Source of the DNA: Dasypus novemcinctus
Taxonomy: Eukaryota > Chordata > Mammalia > Cingulata > Dasypodidae
NCBI RefSeq assembly: GCF_030445035.2
Contig: NC_080683.1
Location: forward strand, 92,403,675-92,467,674
Length of the DNA: 64,000 bases
Reading direction: 5' to 3'
Shown here in pieces: positions 1 through 10,340 of the stretch. The notes under the pieces were generated by a model that had not been told where the DNA came from, made no database searches, and worked only from the letters and a program-made list of their open reading frames with translations. How positions within the stretch are numbered: position 1 is the stretch's first letter; the number at the start of each line of letters is the position of its first letter. The position numbers and the translations under genes were made by a program.

Positions 1-480
1 TAATACTATTATCACATGTAACAAAATGGATACTATCCCTTAATAGTGTATAATATCCAACCTACTTTCAGATTTCCCCAGTTGACAAAAATAATTGTCC
101 TTGTATAATCAGTTAATTCATATAAACAACGTACATTCATATTCAGTTCTCAAGCTCCTTAGGTACTTCAAGTGTCTTCTTCCTTTTTCTGTTTTGTGGA
201 TCTTTAAGAAACCACATCAGGTATCCAGTAAACGTCTCACATTCTGTATTTGACTGATTGCTTCCTTGAAGTCACATTTAACTCATTCTTTCATTCCCTG
301 AATTTCCTGTGAGCTTGATTTGATTCAGGTTCCTTTTGGTTCTCTAGCTTTTGAAGGAACACACCTTGGGTCTGCAGCTCTTTCCATATTATGGCCTATC
401 TGTAAGCACATATTGTCTGGTTTTTCACTTCAAGTGACTCTAAGCTTGGTCAGTGAGATCAGGAGATGACAGCAAGATTC
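1..480 (-). other. Stop-broken continuation of an unidentified minus-strand coding relic
   Basis: No repeat family was recognised here. Read on the minus strand, the frame of the 482-922 open frame continues beyond its stop and still looks protein-like, including a piece reading WKELQTQGVFLQKLENQKE, but it is broken by several stop codons. This may be the downstream part of the same decayed gene. The identification is weak. Confidence 0.25.
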
Positions 481-481
481 T

Positions 482-922
482 TTACGGCAAAGTTCCCATC
501 ACCCATTCTCCTACTTGTTTTACTAACAATTGATAACTACTGCCTGGTACAGTTATTTCCTTAGGAGTGAAGAAATCATGATTTTTTAAGTCTATCCTTC
601 CTTCTGCACTTACTAAATGGGATTCTTCTGTGTAGAAGGATCTCCCTAGTGCGATTTGCTTACCCCAACTATACTTCATACTGGAAATCAAAACGGATGC
701 TGGGTTCTTTCTCCATAATTTTTGATACTCAGTGTTTTGATTTGTTGTTCTAGCAATCTCCAATGATGTCTGATAAGTTATGTTTAATTTCTTGTTTTTA
801 GGTATCATTATGACCTTAGGGGGCTTTTCATATATTCTCCACGTTCTAGTTAAATTAATCATTATTTTTTGTTGTTTTTCAAGTTGCCCCAAGTTGATCA
901 GAGCCCAGCAAGTTTGGCCCAT
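482..922 (-). pseudogene. Unidentified 146-codon open frame, probable gene relic
   Basis: This is the longest minus-strand open frame in the first 10 kb that does not look like L1. It encodes a basic, Asn- and Tyr-containing protein with three N-x-T sequons (NLT, NIT, NQT) and the stretch HDFFTPKEITVPGSSYQLLV. No signal peptide or hydrophobic segment is visible. The frame ends at a TAA at 484-482, and coding-like sequence goes on beyond it with stops. Composition fits a decayed protein gene, either a processed pseudogene or a viral insertion such as a retroviral gag or env. I could not match it to a family, so no function is given. The Met start is only the first available one. Confidence 0.3.
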
Positions 923-934
923 GTCTTTTTTCCC

Positions 935-1400
935 CCTGTGCCCTTTTTTAAAAACTTCATTTTTGGAGAAGTTTTAGATTTACATTTACAGAAAAATTAC
1001 ACAGAAAGTATAGGGAATTCCCATGTAAGTCTCCTCCCCTGCACTCACACAGAAAGTTACCACTGTTATTGACATCTTATATTAATGTGGTACATCAGTT
1101 ACAATTAGTGAACCAATACTGAAGCACTGCTACTCACCAAAGTCTGTAGTTTGCATTATGGTTTACACTTTTGTGCTGTACAGTTCCATAGGCCTTGACA
1201 AATGCCTAATGCCATCTGTCTATCACTGCAGTATTATACAGAAGAATCAAACCGCCCCAAATTTTCCCGGTTCCACACATTCGTTCCCCTGTGCCTTCTG
1301 AAGTCATGCCAACCCCTATTTTCATATCAATGTTACAAGTTCTTCTGCCAACATAAGATAACATCCAAGATAGCAAATAATCTATTTTGGTCTGCAGGCA
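935..1400 (-). repeat. L1-type 3' UTR fragment, antisense
   Basis: The segment resembles the antisense 3' end of mammalian L1: a block about forward-oriented 'tttacagaaaaattacaca', followed by text like 'gacatcttatattaatgtgg' and 'gtacagttccatagg'. Related segments occur at 8925-9600 and 51046-51470. No coding part remains. The subfamily is not assigned. Confidence 0.6.
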
Positions 1401-1405
1401 TAGAT

Positions 1406-1406
1406 A

Positions 1407-1437
<31 letters not shown>

Positions 1438-1438
1438 C
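1406..1438. repeat. (CA)n microsatellite
   Basis: About 33 bp of CA dinucleotides with one 'cat' interruption near the left end. It sits at the boundary of the antisense L1 fragment. Open frames across it are low-complexity artefacts. Confidence 0.95.
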
Positions 1439-1439
1439 C

Positions 1440-1639
1440 TCCCCTCACCATGATTGTTCATTCCCCATCACGAGGGATCCAGGACAAAGTTTGCTCTGAC
1501 AGCCTTAGGCTGAGAGGGGACACAGATACTCCCGAGCAAATGGAAGGGATTATCCTGTCTACAGCTGGAAACACTCCCTGGTTTTTGGGATGGGACCTGT
1601 CCATCATCTTCATTTTGTTGTTTGTTCAGGGCAATCTCA
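1440..1639. other. Unassigned spacer
   Basis: Moderately GC-rich 200 bp between the CA repeat and the L1 fragment. I see no repeat family, promoter or exon in it. Confidence 0.4.
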
Positions 1640-3165
1640 AAGAACTGGAGAGTAGGATTCAAGACTTGCTGGGATTCAAGACTCAACTGGCATTTGAACA
1701 GTCCAAAGACTTAAATATACTTAACTGGTACATTGAAAATTATAAATTCAGAAAAAAGGAGTTAGAAAAATTATGATTAGGGGACTGATAAATGAGTATA
1801 ACTGTTTAAAGGGAATAGTTCCTTTAAAATGGTGTTGGGAAAATTGGATATTCATATCTAAAAGAATGAAAGAGGATCCCTATTTCACACCCTATACAAA
1901 CATTAACTCAAGATGGATCAAAGACCTAAATATAAGAGCCAGGATCATAAAGCTCCTAGAACATAATGTAGGCAAGCATCTACAAGACTTCATTGTAGGC
2001 AATGGTCTCATGAAATTTGTACCCAAAGAATGGACAGTGAACAAAAAAATAGATAAATGGGACCTTCTCAAAATAAAAACTTTTGTGCTTCAAAGGAGTT
2101 TGTCAAGAAAGTGAAAATCCAGCCTTCTCAAAAGGAGAAAATATTTCAAAACCACATATCTGATAAGGTCCAATATCCAGCATATATTAAGAAATCCTAT
2201 AGAAAGACAAACCATTTAGAAAACCAACTAGGGGTTTGAACAGACACTTTTCCAAAGAGGAAATATGGATGGCTAAAAAGCACACATGAAAAGAAGTTCA
2301 ACATCACTGGTTATTAAAGAAATGCAAAACAAAACTACAATGAGATATTTCATACCTACTAGACTGACTGCTATTAAACAACAACAACAACAGAAAACTA
2401 CAAGTGCTCTTGAGCATGTGGAGAAAGAGGAAGACTCATTTACTGCTGGTGGGAATGTATATATATCAAATTTGTTTACAAACAGATACATGCACATCAG
2501 TGTTCACAGTGGAATTATTCACTATTGTCAAAGATGGAAGCAACCCAGGTGTCTACCAACAGATGAATGGGATAAACAAAATGTGGTATATACATATGAT
2601 AGAATATTATTCAGCTGTAAGAAGGAATGAAGTTTTGACACCTGTGACAACATGCATGAACCTCAAGGATTTTATGTCAAGTGAAATAAGTCAGCTACAA
2701 AAGAACAAATATTGCATGATCTCACTGATGTGAACAAAGGATTGTGAGCAGACTTATGGAGATAGAGTCTGGAAGCTAGGTTGCCAGAAGATGGGAAGAG
2801 AGTGGAGATTGGTGAGCTGATGCTTAATCTGTACAGAATTTATAACTTGGTTGATTGTAACAGTTTGGAAATGTACTGAGGTGATGGGGGTGCAGCAATG
2901 TGAGGGTAATTAATAGCACTCAGGTGTGAGTGTGAGTCTGGTTGAAAATGTAAGTTGTGGCCACTCCTTGAGGCTAGAAGGAAAGTTAGAGGATAAAAGA
3001 GATGACTGTATAACTCAGTGAATTCGGGGTGTCTGAGGACTGTAGTTAAGAATATAAATATAAGAATGTTTTTCCAGGATCTATAACAAAGGTATATCAC
3101 TAGTACGGGGTGTTGATAGCAGGGTGATACATGAGGAAAACGCACCTAAAACATACTTCTCTGGG
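1640..3165 (+). mobile_element. L1 3' fragment (end of ORF2 plus 3' UTR), decayed
   Basis: Plus-strand translation gives the C-terminal part of L1 ORF2 (reverse transcriptase/endonuclease polyprotein). Pieces such as SRWIKDLNIRARIIKLLEHN and KIDKWDLLKIKTF lie at 1900-2090, and the terminal region around 2520-2730 reads RYPGVYQQMNG-like and YDRILFSC in shifting frames. Frameshifts and stops at about 2114, 2240 and 2640 break it. From about 2735 to 3165 the sequence matches the non-coding 3' UTR typical of xenarthran L1. It is 5'-truncated, as most L1 copies are. Not functional. Confidence 0.9.
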
Positions 3166-3479
3166 ACATGAACATGTTCATGTTGTTATAGACATGTTTT
3201 CTCAATACATGGATGCCCACAGAGCAGTGAGCAAAATATAATACTTCCATCCTGGGGAAAACCTGCTACTTTCTCAAATAAAATGGCAAAAATCTCCGGA
3301 ATAGATAAGACATTCTTAGAAAAGCAAACAGGCCAGTATGCTATGTCCTTGATCTAAATGCATGTACATATGAACCTTACTCCTCTAAAAATGAAACTGC
3401 CTAATTATACTTAAGGCCTAAGAGTTACCTCTTGAAAACCTCCTTGTTATTCAAATGTAGCCACTTTCTAAACCAAATA
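3166..3479. other. Unassigned AT-rich stretch
   Basis: About 310 bp with no gene. It may still belong to the flanking L1 3' UTRs, but no diagnostic block was seen. Confidence 0.4.
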
Positions 3480-3960
3480 CTGCAAATAAACTTATTACCT
3501 TTCCCCTGATGTAAAATATGACTCCTGGGGATGATCTTCCCTGGCAATGAGGGATTATTACCAATAATCAATCAGCAGTACATTTGAACAAAGGCCTTGG
3601 CCAAAATGGGAATACATTAAATAAAAAAAGATATTTTTATGGCTATGGGATTTTCAAAGTGAGTTGGGAGGTCATTCTGGAGGTTATGCTTATGCAACTC
3701 TCAGACATAGTTCACTAACTGCCACAGTAGGTAAAGCCTCAACCAAGAGTCCTCCCAAGGGACAGCTGGACAACCAAGGCAAGATGCACAGCATCAAGAA
3801 ATCACCCTCCTTTCAGTGGGCCCTATCTGGGAATATATGAAAATCTATTTTCCCTGTGTCCTTTTGATACAAACTCATTAGCCTTTAAGAGCTTTCTTCT
3901 TTCTTATCTTATATTCTAGACTCATCTTGAACATTTTTCTGGCCCAGACCTATAAATATT
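3480..3960 (+). repeat. L1-associated 3' UTR-like repeat segment
   Basis: The block 'gactcctggggatgatcttc', followed by 'ttttcaaagtgagttggga' and 'gtcattctggaggttatgct', resembles a 3' UTR segment that recurs with xenarthran L1 elements. It has no coding capacity. Both the family assignment and the boundaries are from memory. Confidence 0.5.
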
Positions 3961-4449
3961 CATTATTCCAAGGAACTCTGTTTTTATTTATTATTTTTTA
4001 AATTAATAGAATGGTTTAGAATTCATAGTCTCAGTATTAAGAGTGGCCTGCTGGTAGATTATCATTGATTTGTGGGTTTTTCAAAAGACAGAGCTAGGAA
4101 ATAAATAGTTTTTAAAGAAGGTACCAATAAATGCTCATACAGATATTTAAAATTCAAATTCAAGGTTAAAGGGATTTCACATAACTTTTTTTCTCTTGTT
4201 TTGAAAGCCTTTGTTCTTGAAAACATCGTTTTTAGATTTCTCCTATGTTATATGTATAATTATTTCTAAATATCTGTGCCAGTATTGTGACTATACACAG
4301 AACTTAAAGTTTCTTTGTAGTTCAATTTTTGCTTGTTTGTAGCCTGCTGATGATGTAGTCAAGGCACTGTGTTCTGAGTTCAGTAGGAATAACTGTTTTC
4401 TCTGAGTGGTATATCTCCAAACCGATATTCATTTAGATTTGTGTGCATT
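3961..4449. other. Unassigned AT-rich sequence
   Basis: Nearly 500 bp of AT-rich sequence without a gene or recognisable repeat. Nothing further can be supported. Confidence 0.4.
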
Positions 4450-4830
4450 TGTTTCCAATTTGCAGGGATTTAATTTTTTTTGTTGTTTAATTATGTATAG
4501 CATTTGAATGATTTCAAAGACAAAACTATATAATTAGATATATGGTATTACTCTGTCCTCACCCTGTCCCCTCTCTTCTCCTTTACGTACCTATTTTCAT
4601 TAGTTTTTTCCCCCCTTGTTTCCTTTTGCAAATTTATGTATATTTTACCACCCTCTCCATTTCTTACACAAAAATATACCATAAAATATACACTGTTGTG
4701 CATATATATTCTGGAGTTAACTTCATTTCAGTGGATGAAGATCTTCATAATTCTCTTTTGCAGCTTCATAGTAGAGTGAACATTATTTTTTTAACCATCC
4801 CCCAAAATAAGCATATGCTTTATACCCAAT
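4450..4830 (-). repeat. Old L1M-type 3' end, antisense
   Basis: Antisense L1 3' sequence recognisable from the order of blocks: 'ccccctctcttctcctttacg', 'tttcattagttttttcc', 'tgcaaatttatgtatatttt', 'acactgttgtgcatatat' and 'gcagcttcatagtagag'. It is strongly diverged, so this is an ancient copy. It ends just outside the left arm of the inverted repeat. Confidence 0.6.
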
Positions 4831-4853
4831 ATTTTGTTATTACATATAATTTC

Positions 4854-4973
4854 AATGCTAAAATTAAATAAATAAATATTGGTAAAATCTTAGAGCATAT
4901 TAAAAAATAATACATATTATCCAAGGAGGTTTATCCTATGTTTGCCAGACAATCCACTAACATAATACATCAT
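4854..4973 (+). repeat. Left arm of a 120-bp inverted repeat
   Basis: Base-by-base comparison with the reverse complement of 6231-6350 gives 113 matches in 120 positions with no gaps (7 mismatches, 94%). Similarity stops sharply on both sides. The arm is very AT-rich and contains 'ccaaggaggtttatcctatg'. Together the arms enclose 1497 bp. It is not a known transposon terminus to me. Confidence 0.95.
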
Positions 4974-5159
4974 ATTTAGATATTTAAGGAGATTTAATAT
5001 ACAGCCATTTCCATGCATGACAATCAAAATAATTTGATAACTCTACAGAGATTCCTCATGAAGGCACCAATTAAATATAGCTAAAAATGAGTACTTCTAA
5101 TCACATATATGCATACCACCTCCTTAATGTAAATTTAGGAAGAAAATAATATGCCCATT

Positions 5160-6190
5160 TCTGACATTCTTATTTAATATTTTACTGAAGGTATTAACCA
5201 ACACAACTGGATAAGTAACTAAAAACAATGAATTAAATGCATAAGAATGGTGAAACTACTACAAACGATAAATTGAAATAGAATGGTAATCAACAGAGAT
5301 AAAATGGTAAAACTACTACAAACAATGAATTAATTTAATAAAGAAGCATAATTTTAAACTCACAGATGTTAATAGCTTCATATATAGAGAGAAAACACCA
5401 TAGAAAATAAAAATGGAAGAACATTTACAATAGTAACAAAATAATCTTAAATTCTTAGAAAAAAATTTAGCAGGAAATATGTGAAGATGACACAGTAAAA
5501 CTATAAAATATCCCTAAAAATTTCAACAGTAACCTTGAGTAAGTGGAATGAAATCCCCTGCTCATGCCAAACTCCATATCATAAAGCCATTAATTCTCCC
5601 CAAGTTAATATATAAATTTAACATGACCCCAATAAAAATAATAATGTCTTAAAAAAAAAATAAAACCTGAAGCTATAGACATTGATTTTAAAGTTTGTGT
5701 AGAAAATGAACAAAGAGAAAGATCAAGGGTACTTTTTAAAAGAGCAATAATATTAATAAATATTTATATATGTAGTGTTTTAGGGTTATATAGGGAATAA
5801 ACAGATAGACTAATGAAACTGAAGAGAGAGGCCAGAAATAGATCACAGTTCATTTGGCATTGAAAATCCGTAGGAAGTAACTAATCTTCTAAAACATTGT
5901 TTTAGAAAAACAGATTACCATTTAGGCAAAAAAGACAAAATTGAAATATCTTGGATTCTATAAGAAGACAGGTTCCAGGTGAATCATATATTAAATGTAA
6001 ATCTTGAAATTATACAAGTACTAGAAGGAAGCAGGGATGAATTATTTTGTACTTGACTGAAAGTCTTCCTAATTATGATTCAAAATTGATAAGACATAAT
6101 ATAAAGGGTGTATTTGATTATGTAAACATTAAACATTGAATGGCAAAAATGCCAAAATGCAAAGGGCAAATTGGAAAAAATATGTGTATC
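5160..6190 (+). mobile_element. Old L1 ORF2 fragment inside the inverted repeat
   Basis: Plus-strand sequence is L1 ORF2-like with many stops. The region 5480-5700 resembles the part after the reverse transcriptase core. The region 5990-6190 gives pieces such as YIKCKS and NYDSKLIRHNIKGVFDYVN, typical of the C-terminal third of ORF2. It is flanked by the two inverted-repeat arms rather than by normal L1 ends. Confidence 0.65.
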
Positions 6191-6230
6191 TTATATTACC
6201 AAAAAAAAAAATATGTCTAATACATAAAAT

Positions 6231-6350
6231 ACGATGTATTATATTAATGAATTGTCTGGCAATCATAGGATAAACCTCCTTGGATAATCTGTATTATTTT
6301 TTAATATGCTATAAGATTTTACCAATATTTATTTATTTAATTTTAGCATT
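6231..6350 (-). repeat. Right arm of the 120-bp inverted repeat
   Basis: Reverse complement partner of 4854-4973, 94% identical over 120 ungapped positions. The sequence inside the arms and outside them shows no similarity between the two sides. Confidence 0.95.
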
Positions 6351-6940
6351 GATATTCTCTAGTGATTTTCTGTGCAGTCTTGATTAGGTTTTGTTTTTAA
6401 AGTTTTCTTCCTTTAGTATTCACTGGAATAATTTCAGTAAACTTGGAACTATCTGCTCTTTAAAAATCTGGATAACCCACCTGAGCCTGATTCTCTTTTG
6501 TGAGGTATCTCTAAACTTTTCTCTGTCTTTTCTATGGAAGTTGTATATTTAGATGCATTTGTTAGAATTAATTGGTAAGTTATTTTAGAAATGTTTTCAA
6601 ATTTGTTTGTCTAGAGCTGCATATATTCTTCCCCATTTTAAATTTACTAGATTTTTTTTTGTTTCTAGTGCTAACTCTTTCAGATAAGTAGGTTTTTTGG
6701 TTCATTAGTTATACCATTTTTCTGTTTTCTCATTCACTAATTTCTGTTTTCATTGTTACTTACTTGTTTATTTTTGCTTGCTTTTGGTTAATTTTTTCAC
6801 TTTTTTTCCAGCTTTTTGAGTTGAATGCATAATTGATTAAGTTTACAGTTTTCTTTTTGATTTAAACATTTAATACCATAAATTTTTCTGTTTTAGTTAC
6901 ATCTCATGGATTCTATATGCTAAGTTTTGATTATTGTGAC
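6351..6940 (-). mobile_element. Old L1 ORF2 fragment, antisense
   Basis: T-rich sequence whose minus-strand reading resembles L1 ORF2 with many stops. The pattern of T-rich blocks around 'ttttgattattgtgactg' matches antisense L1. It is interrupted at 6941 by a solo LTR. Not functional. Confidence 0.5.
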
Positions 6941-7329
6941 TGTTAGAGGTTTGCAATAATTAACAAGCTGTAGCTCAGTTTCCCCTGATATGCACTGGGG
7001 AAAGGCTAACCCCATCCCCCATAAGCCTATGTGTTCAAGGGCATGGCGCTTCCCCACGGGTTAAATTGAAAAACCACATAGAGACAGGAGTAAAAGAAAA
7101 TGAAAACCTTCCCTACCTACATATCAGAGGGAAATAAAATTCCTACAAAAAAAAAAAAAAAAAATCTGCTCCTGCAGCATTCCAAAAAACCATAACTCCC
7201 TAACCCACTATCTTCTAGTCACTATCAGGAAAAGTTCCACCTCTAAGAGCTTCCCATTGGCCCCTGCACTTCACTCTAACCTTCACCCCCCTCCCACCAA
7301 CTATCATTTCCCTGCCTAAAAAAGTTCTG

Positions 7330-7335
7330 TATAAA
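7330..7335 (+). promoter_or_regulatory. TATA box of the solo LTR
   Basis: TATAAA in the context 'ctgtataaattc', 110 bp before the AATAAA signal. This is the expected position of an LTR promoter. Its present activity is unknown. Confidence 0.5.
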
Positions 7336-7445
7336 TTCAAATCCCCCCTTTCAAAAGTAAGCTAAAGTCTCTCTACAAACCCCCACCATGCTGGTGGAAA
7401 GGCTAAAGTCTGTTTTTCAAACCTCCTCCATTGGAAAAGCTTCTC

Positions 7446-7451
7446 AATAAA
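7446..7451 (+). terminator. Polyadenylation signal of the solo LTR
   Basis: AATAAA in the context 'tctcaataaatc', about 60 bp before the LTR end. It marks the R region. Confidence 0.55.
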
Positions 7452-7651
7452 TCTTTCTTTATCTATAGCCAATCAGTCTCCGAGTCCCAGTAAGCGCCGT
7501 ATTTTCTCCAATAGTGAATTTCTAGAAATTGTACAATTTCATTTAGTATTTCCCCTTTATCCAAGACACATATAATGGTGTACTTTTTTAATTAGAGAAG
7601 TTGTAGGTTTACCCAAAAATCATGCATAAAATAGAATGCCCATATACTACC

Positions 7652-8924
7652 TGTATTAGCCAGCTGCAGGGGTGCTGATGCCAAGTACCAGAAATCTATT
7701 GGCTTTTATAAAAGGTATTTATTTGGGGTAAAAGCTTACAGTTTCAAGGCCCTAAGGAGTCCAGCTCAAGGCTTTCTTACCAAAGACTGTTGTCACGTGT
7801 TGGAGCAAGATGGCAGCGACCTTTGCCTGGTCTCTAGGCCTTCTCAGCGGCTCAGCGACTCTGTTCTCTTCGGCTGGACACTGTGAAGCCATCTCTCTTC
7901 CTGGGGCTTTAGTTGTTCGAGTCTTCTTTCTGTTACAAGGCAGGACTGAAATGACCAAGTTCTCTCTTCTGTGTCTCTTCTGTGAGTCTTTTTTCTTTTA
8001 TTATTTTTTAAATGTATTGAAATATATCTCTCATACATAAACATACAGAAACAATGTGTGTAATAGTTGTGAACTTACAAAACAAAAAAATACAACATCA
8101 AACAAACATATATAACATCTCACCCTATCACCAATAACTTGCATTGTTTTTAAACTTCTTAAACTGATGATTAAAGAGCATTGTGAAAATATTACTACTA
8201 AACAAAGTAGTTTTTCCCTAACCAATCTGGTTGTTATTATCTTTATATCATTTGTATATGAACATACATAAACAATTAAGTGTATAGTAAAAGTTGTGAA
8301 CTTACAAAGCAAACATGCGTAATATCATACAGGGGTCCCACACATCAACCCTCCACCAACACCTTGCATTGTCATGAGACGTTTGTTACAAACTATGAAA
8401 GAACATTATTAAAATCTTACTACTAATCATAGTCCTTATCTTACATTTGGTGTGTTTTTCCCCCAACCCACCCTATTATTATTTTTTAAATATATTTTCA
8501 TGACAGAAGTTGTAAACTTATAAAGCAATCATGCACATGTGCAGAATTCCCAAACAACACCCCTCCGTCACGCACCACAATGTGGTGTGTCATTTGCTAC
8601 AGATAAAATATCATCTGATTGTTACCATGTCCATAGTGTACATTTGGCTCACATTTTCCATACTGCCTCAGTATCAACACAGTACATCTTTTGCATAGTG
8701 AGACTTCTTGAGTGTCGGTTTATATAAGCCAAAGGGGGCGGGTGCTCAACCTGAGCTACACCTTACTGACCAACTTGAATCAAAAGACATAAATTGATTT
8801 AATCAAGTATATTTATTACCTTTGAATTTAATAGTCAAAGGATACCACACCCAGAGGAACAGACCAGTTTACAAACATAATCCTTATTTTGGGGAATTCA
8901 CAAAAATTATCTCAAACTCCCACA
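7652..8924. mobile_element. Solo LTR (xenarthran ERVL-like family A), itself interrupted
   Basis: It starts TGTATTAG and ends ACTCCCACA. The two ends align with the 555-bp LTR at 42818-43372, sharing 'ggggtgctgatg', 'ttggcttttataaa', 'gatggc' and 'accagtttacaaacataatc'. Removing the insertion at about 7985-8712 leaves about 550 bp, the same length as the other copy. Flanks 'ctacc' and 'gcacc' are compatible with a mutated 5-bp duplication. Confidence 0.75.
7985..8712 (-). mobile_element. L1 3' UTR fragment inserted in the LTR, with three tandem units
   Basis: A T-rich left end and similar flanks ('gtgagtcttttttc' and 'gtgagacttcttga') fit target-primed reverse transcription in antisense orientation. 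The body is three degenerate direct repeats of about 220 bp. The shared anchor 'gttgtgaacttacaaa' recurs at 8066 and 8293, and as 'gttgtaaacttataaa' at 8509. A single such unit occurs at 10850-11060. There is no coding sequence. Confidence 0.7.
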
Positions 8925-9023
8925 GCACCCTATTATTAACACCTTGCATTAGTGTGATACATTCGTTGCAATTGTGTGTTTTCTTTGGGATTCACTTTGT
9001 GTTGTACAGACCTATGAATTTTT

Positions 9024-9515
9024 TTTTATTGACTTTGTAATAATATTACATCAAAAATATATATGTGAGGTCCCATTCAACCCCACTCCCCCACCCCCCC
9101 TCTCCCCCCCAAAACACTCGTTCCCATCATCATGACACATCCATTGGATTTGGTAAGTACATCTTTGGGCACCTCTGCACCTCATAGTCAATGGTCCACA
9201 TCATGGCCCATACTCTCCTCCATTCCATCCAGTGGGCCCTGTGAGGATTTACAATGTCCGGTGATTGCCTCTGAAGCACCATCCAGGGCAGCTCCATGTC
9301 CCAAAGACACCTCCACCTCTCATCTCTTCCTGCCTTTCCCCATACCCATCGTCCACCATGTCCACTTTTCTCAATCCAATACCACCTCTTCTATGTGGAC
9401 ATTGGATTGGTTGTGTCCATTGCACCTCTATGTCAAGAGGAGGCTCAAATTCCACATGGATGCTGGATGCAGTCCTCCCATTTTCAGTTGTAATCACTCT
9501 AGGCTCCATGGTGTT
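9024..9515 (-). mobile_element. 490-bp antisense retro-insertion with perfect 15-bp target duplication
   Basis: The 15-base sequence 'gacctatgaattttt' occurs at 9009-9023 and 9516-9530. Between them lies a T-rich left end, then about 490 bp that is moderately GC-rich and unlike the AT-rich host. Read on the minus strand it ends '...gtaatattattacaaagtc' plus an A-rich tail, like a recent xenarthran L1 3' UTR. Both strands contain open frames (9132-9524 plus; 9249-9509 minus), but neither resembles a known protein and they are probably chance. Best call is a 5'-truncated L1 tail. Confidence 0.8.
9081..9111 (-). other. G-quadruplex-capable tract in the retro-insertion
   Basis: The plus strand has runs of 4, 3, 3, 6 or more and 7 or more C separated by short loops, so the minus (sense) strand carries the matching G runs. 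Polypurine G-rich tracts are a known feature of mammalian L1 3' UTRs, which supports the L1 assignment. Confidence 0.6.
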
Positions 9516-10340
9516 GACCTATGAATTTTTAAAAATTTATTTTAGTAACATATATATAATCTACAATTTTCCCCTTTTATCCACATTAAAAAATATATTT
9601 CAGTCCTCTTAATTATGTTCACAATTACTGAAAGTTTTCCACCATCCCAAATAGAAATGCTATACAATTTAAGCATTATCTCTACATTTCTTAACCCCAT
9701 CCTAGCCTCTGGCAGCTGATATTCTAGTTTCTGACTCTATGTATTTTCTTACTCTGATTATTTCGTATCTGTGAGATTATACAGCATTTGTCCTTTGAGT
9801 CTGCTTATTTCACCCAACATAATGTCTTCAAGGTTCATCCATGTTGTCACATGTATCAGAACTTCAGTCTTTTTTGTGTGAATAAAATTGCATTGTATGT
9901 ATGTATATTTGTATACCTTCTTTATAGAAATGTCTATTCAAGACTTTTGTCCATTTTTTTTGTAGGATTGTTTGCCTTTCTGTTGAGTTGAAGGATTTCT
10001 TTATAAATTCTGGAGATTAAATCAAATTTTATATGTGGTTTCCAAGTATTTTCTTCCATTGTGTAGGTTGCCATTTTATAAAGTCCTTTCATGTGCAAAA
10101 GTTTTAATTTTGGTGAGGTACCGTTTTTCTATTCTTTCTTTGTTTCCTGAGGTTTGGGTGTAAAATAAGAAGTCATTGGCTGACATATGATCCTGAAGAT
10201 GCTTCTCAATGTTTTATCCTAGGTGTTTTACAGTTGTTTCTTCTATATTGGTCTTTGATCCATATTTGATAAACACCAGTATGTGTGGTTTTTAATTATG
10301 TCATATTTTTCATGCTATAATGAAATTTTATACAAAATTT

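Larger units (their letters stand above)
6941..7510 (+). mobile_element. Solo LTR, probably class I (gammaretrovirus-like)
   Basis: A GC-richer block of about 570 bp begins TGTTAGAGG and ends TCTCCA, as LTRs begin with TG and end with CA. A TATA box candidate (TATAAA, 7330-7335) and a polyadenylation signal (AATAAA, 7446-7451) lie in the right order and spacing for U3-R-U5. An A tract lies at 7146-7163. No internal retroviral sequence is attached, so it is a solo LTR left by recombination. A clear target duplication was not found, so the ends may be off by several bases. Confidence 0.65.
7520..10340 (-). mobile_element. Antisense L1 (3' UTR to ORF2 C-terminus), split by two insertions
   Basis: L1 3' UTR-like sequence at 7560-7651 resumes at 8925-9008 and again at 9531. 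It runs on into antisense ORF2 (about 9700-10340, e.g. the blocks around 'cattgtgtaggttgcc' and 'ttgatccatatttga'). An LTR occupies 7652-8924 and a 490-bp retro-insertion occupies 9024-9515. The host L1 is therefore older than both. There are many stops and small deletions. Confidence 0.75.

Noticed and set aside
1206..1453. Open frames on both strands across the CA repeat
   Set aside because: They translate the dinucleotide repeat and its flanks; low complexity without protein features.
7652..8924. Reading LTR family A as a DNA transposon because of its start 'tgtattag'
   Set aside because: The complete copy at 42818-43372 has TG/CA ends and an exact 5-bp duplication, which fits an ERVL-type LTR and not hAT (8 bp) or mariner (TA).
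9132..9524. 130-codon plus-strand open frame
   Set aside because: It runs antisense through a retro-inserted L1-like tail; Pro/Ser-rich with no domain and no host gene context.
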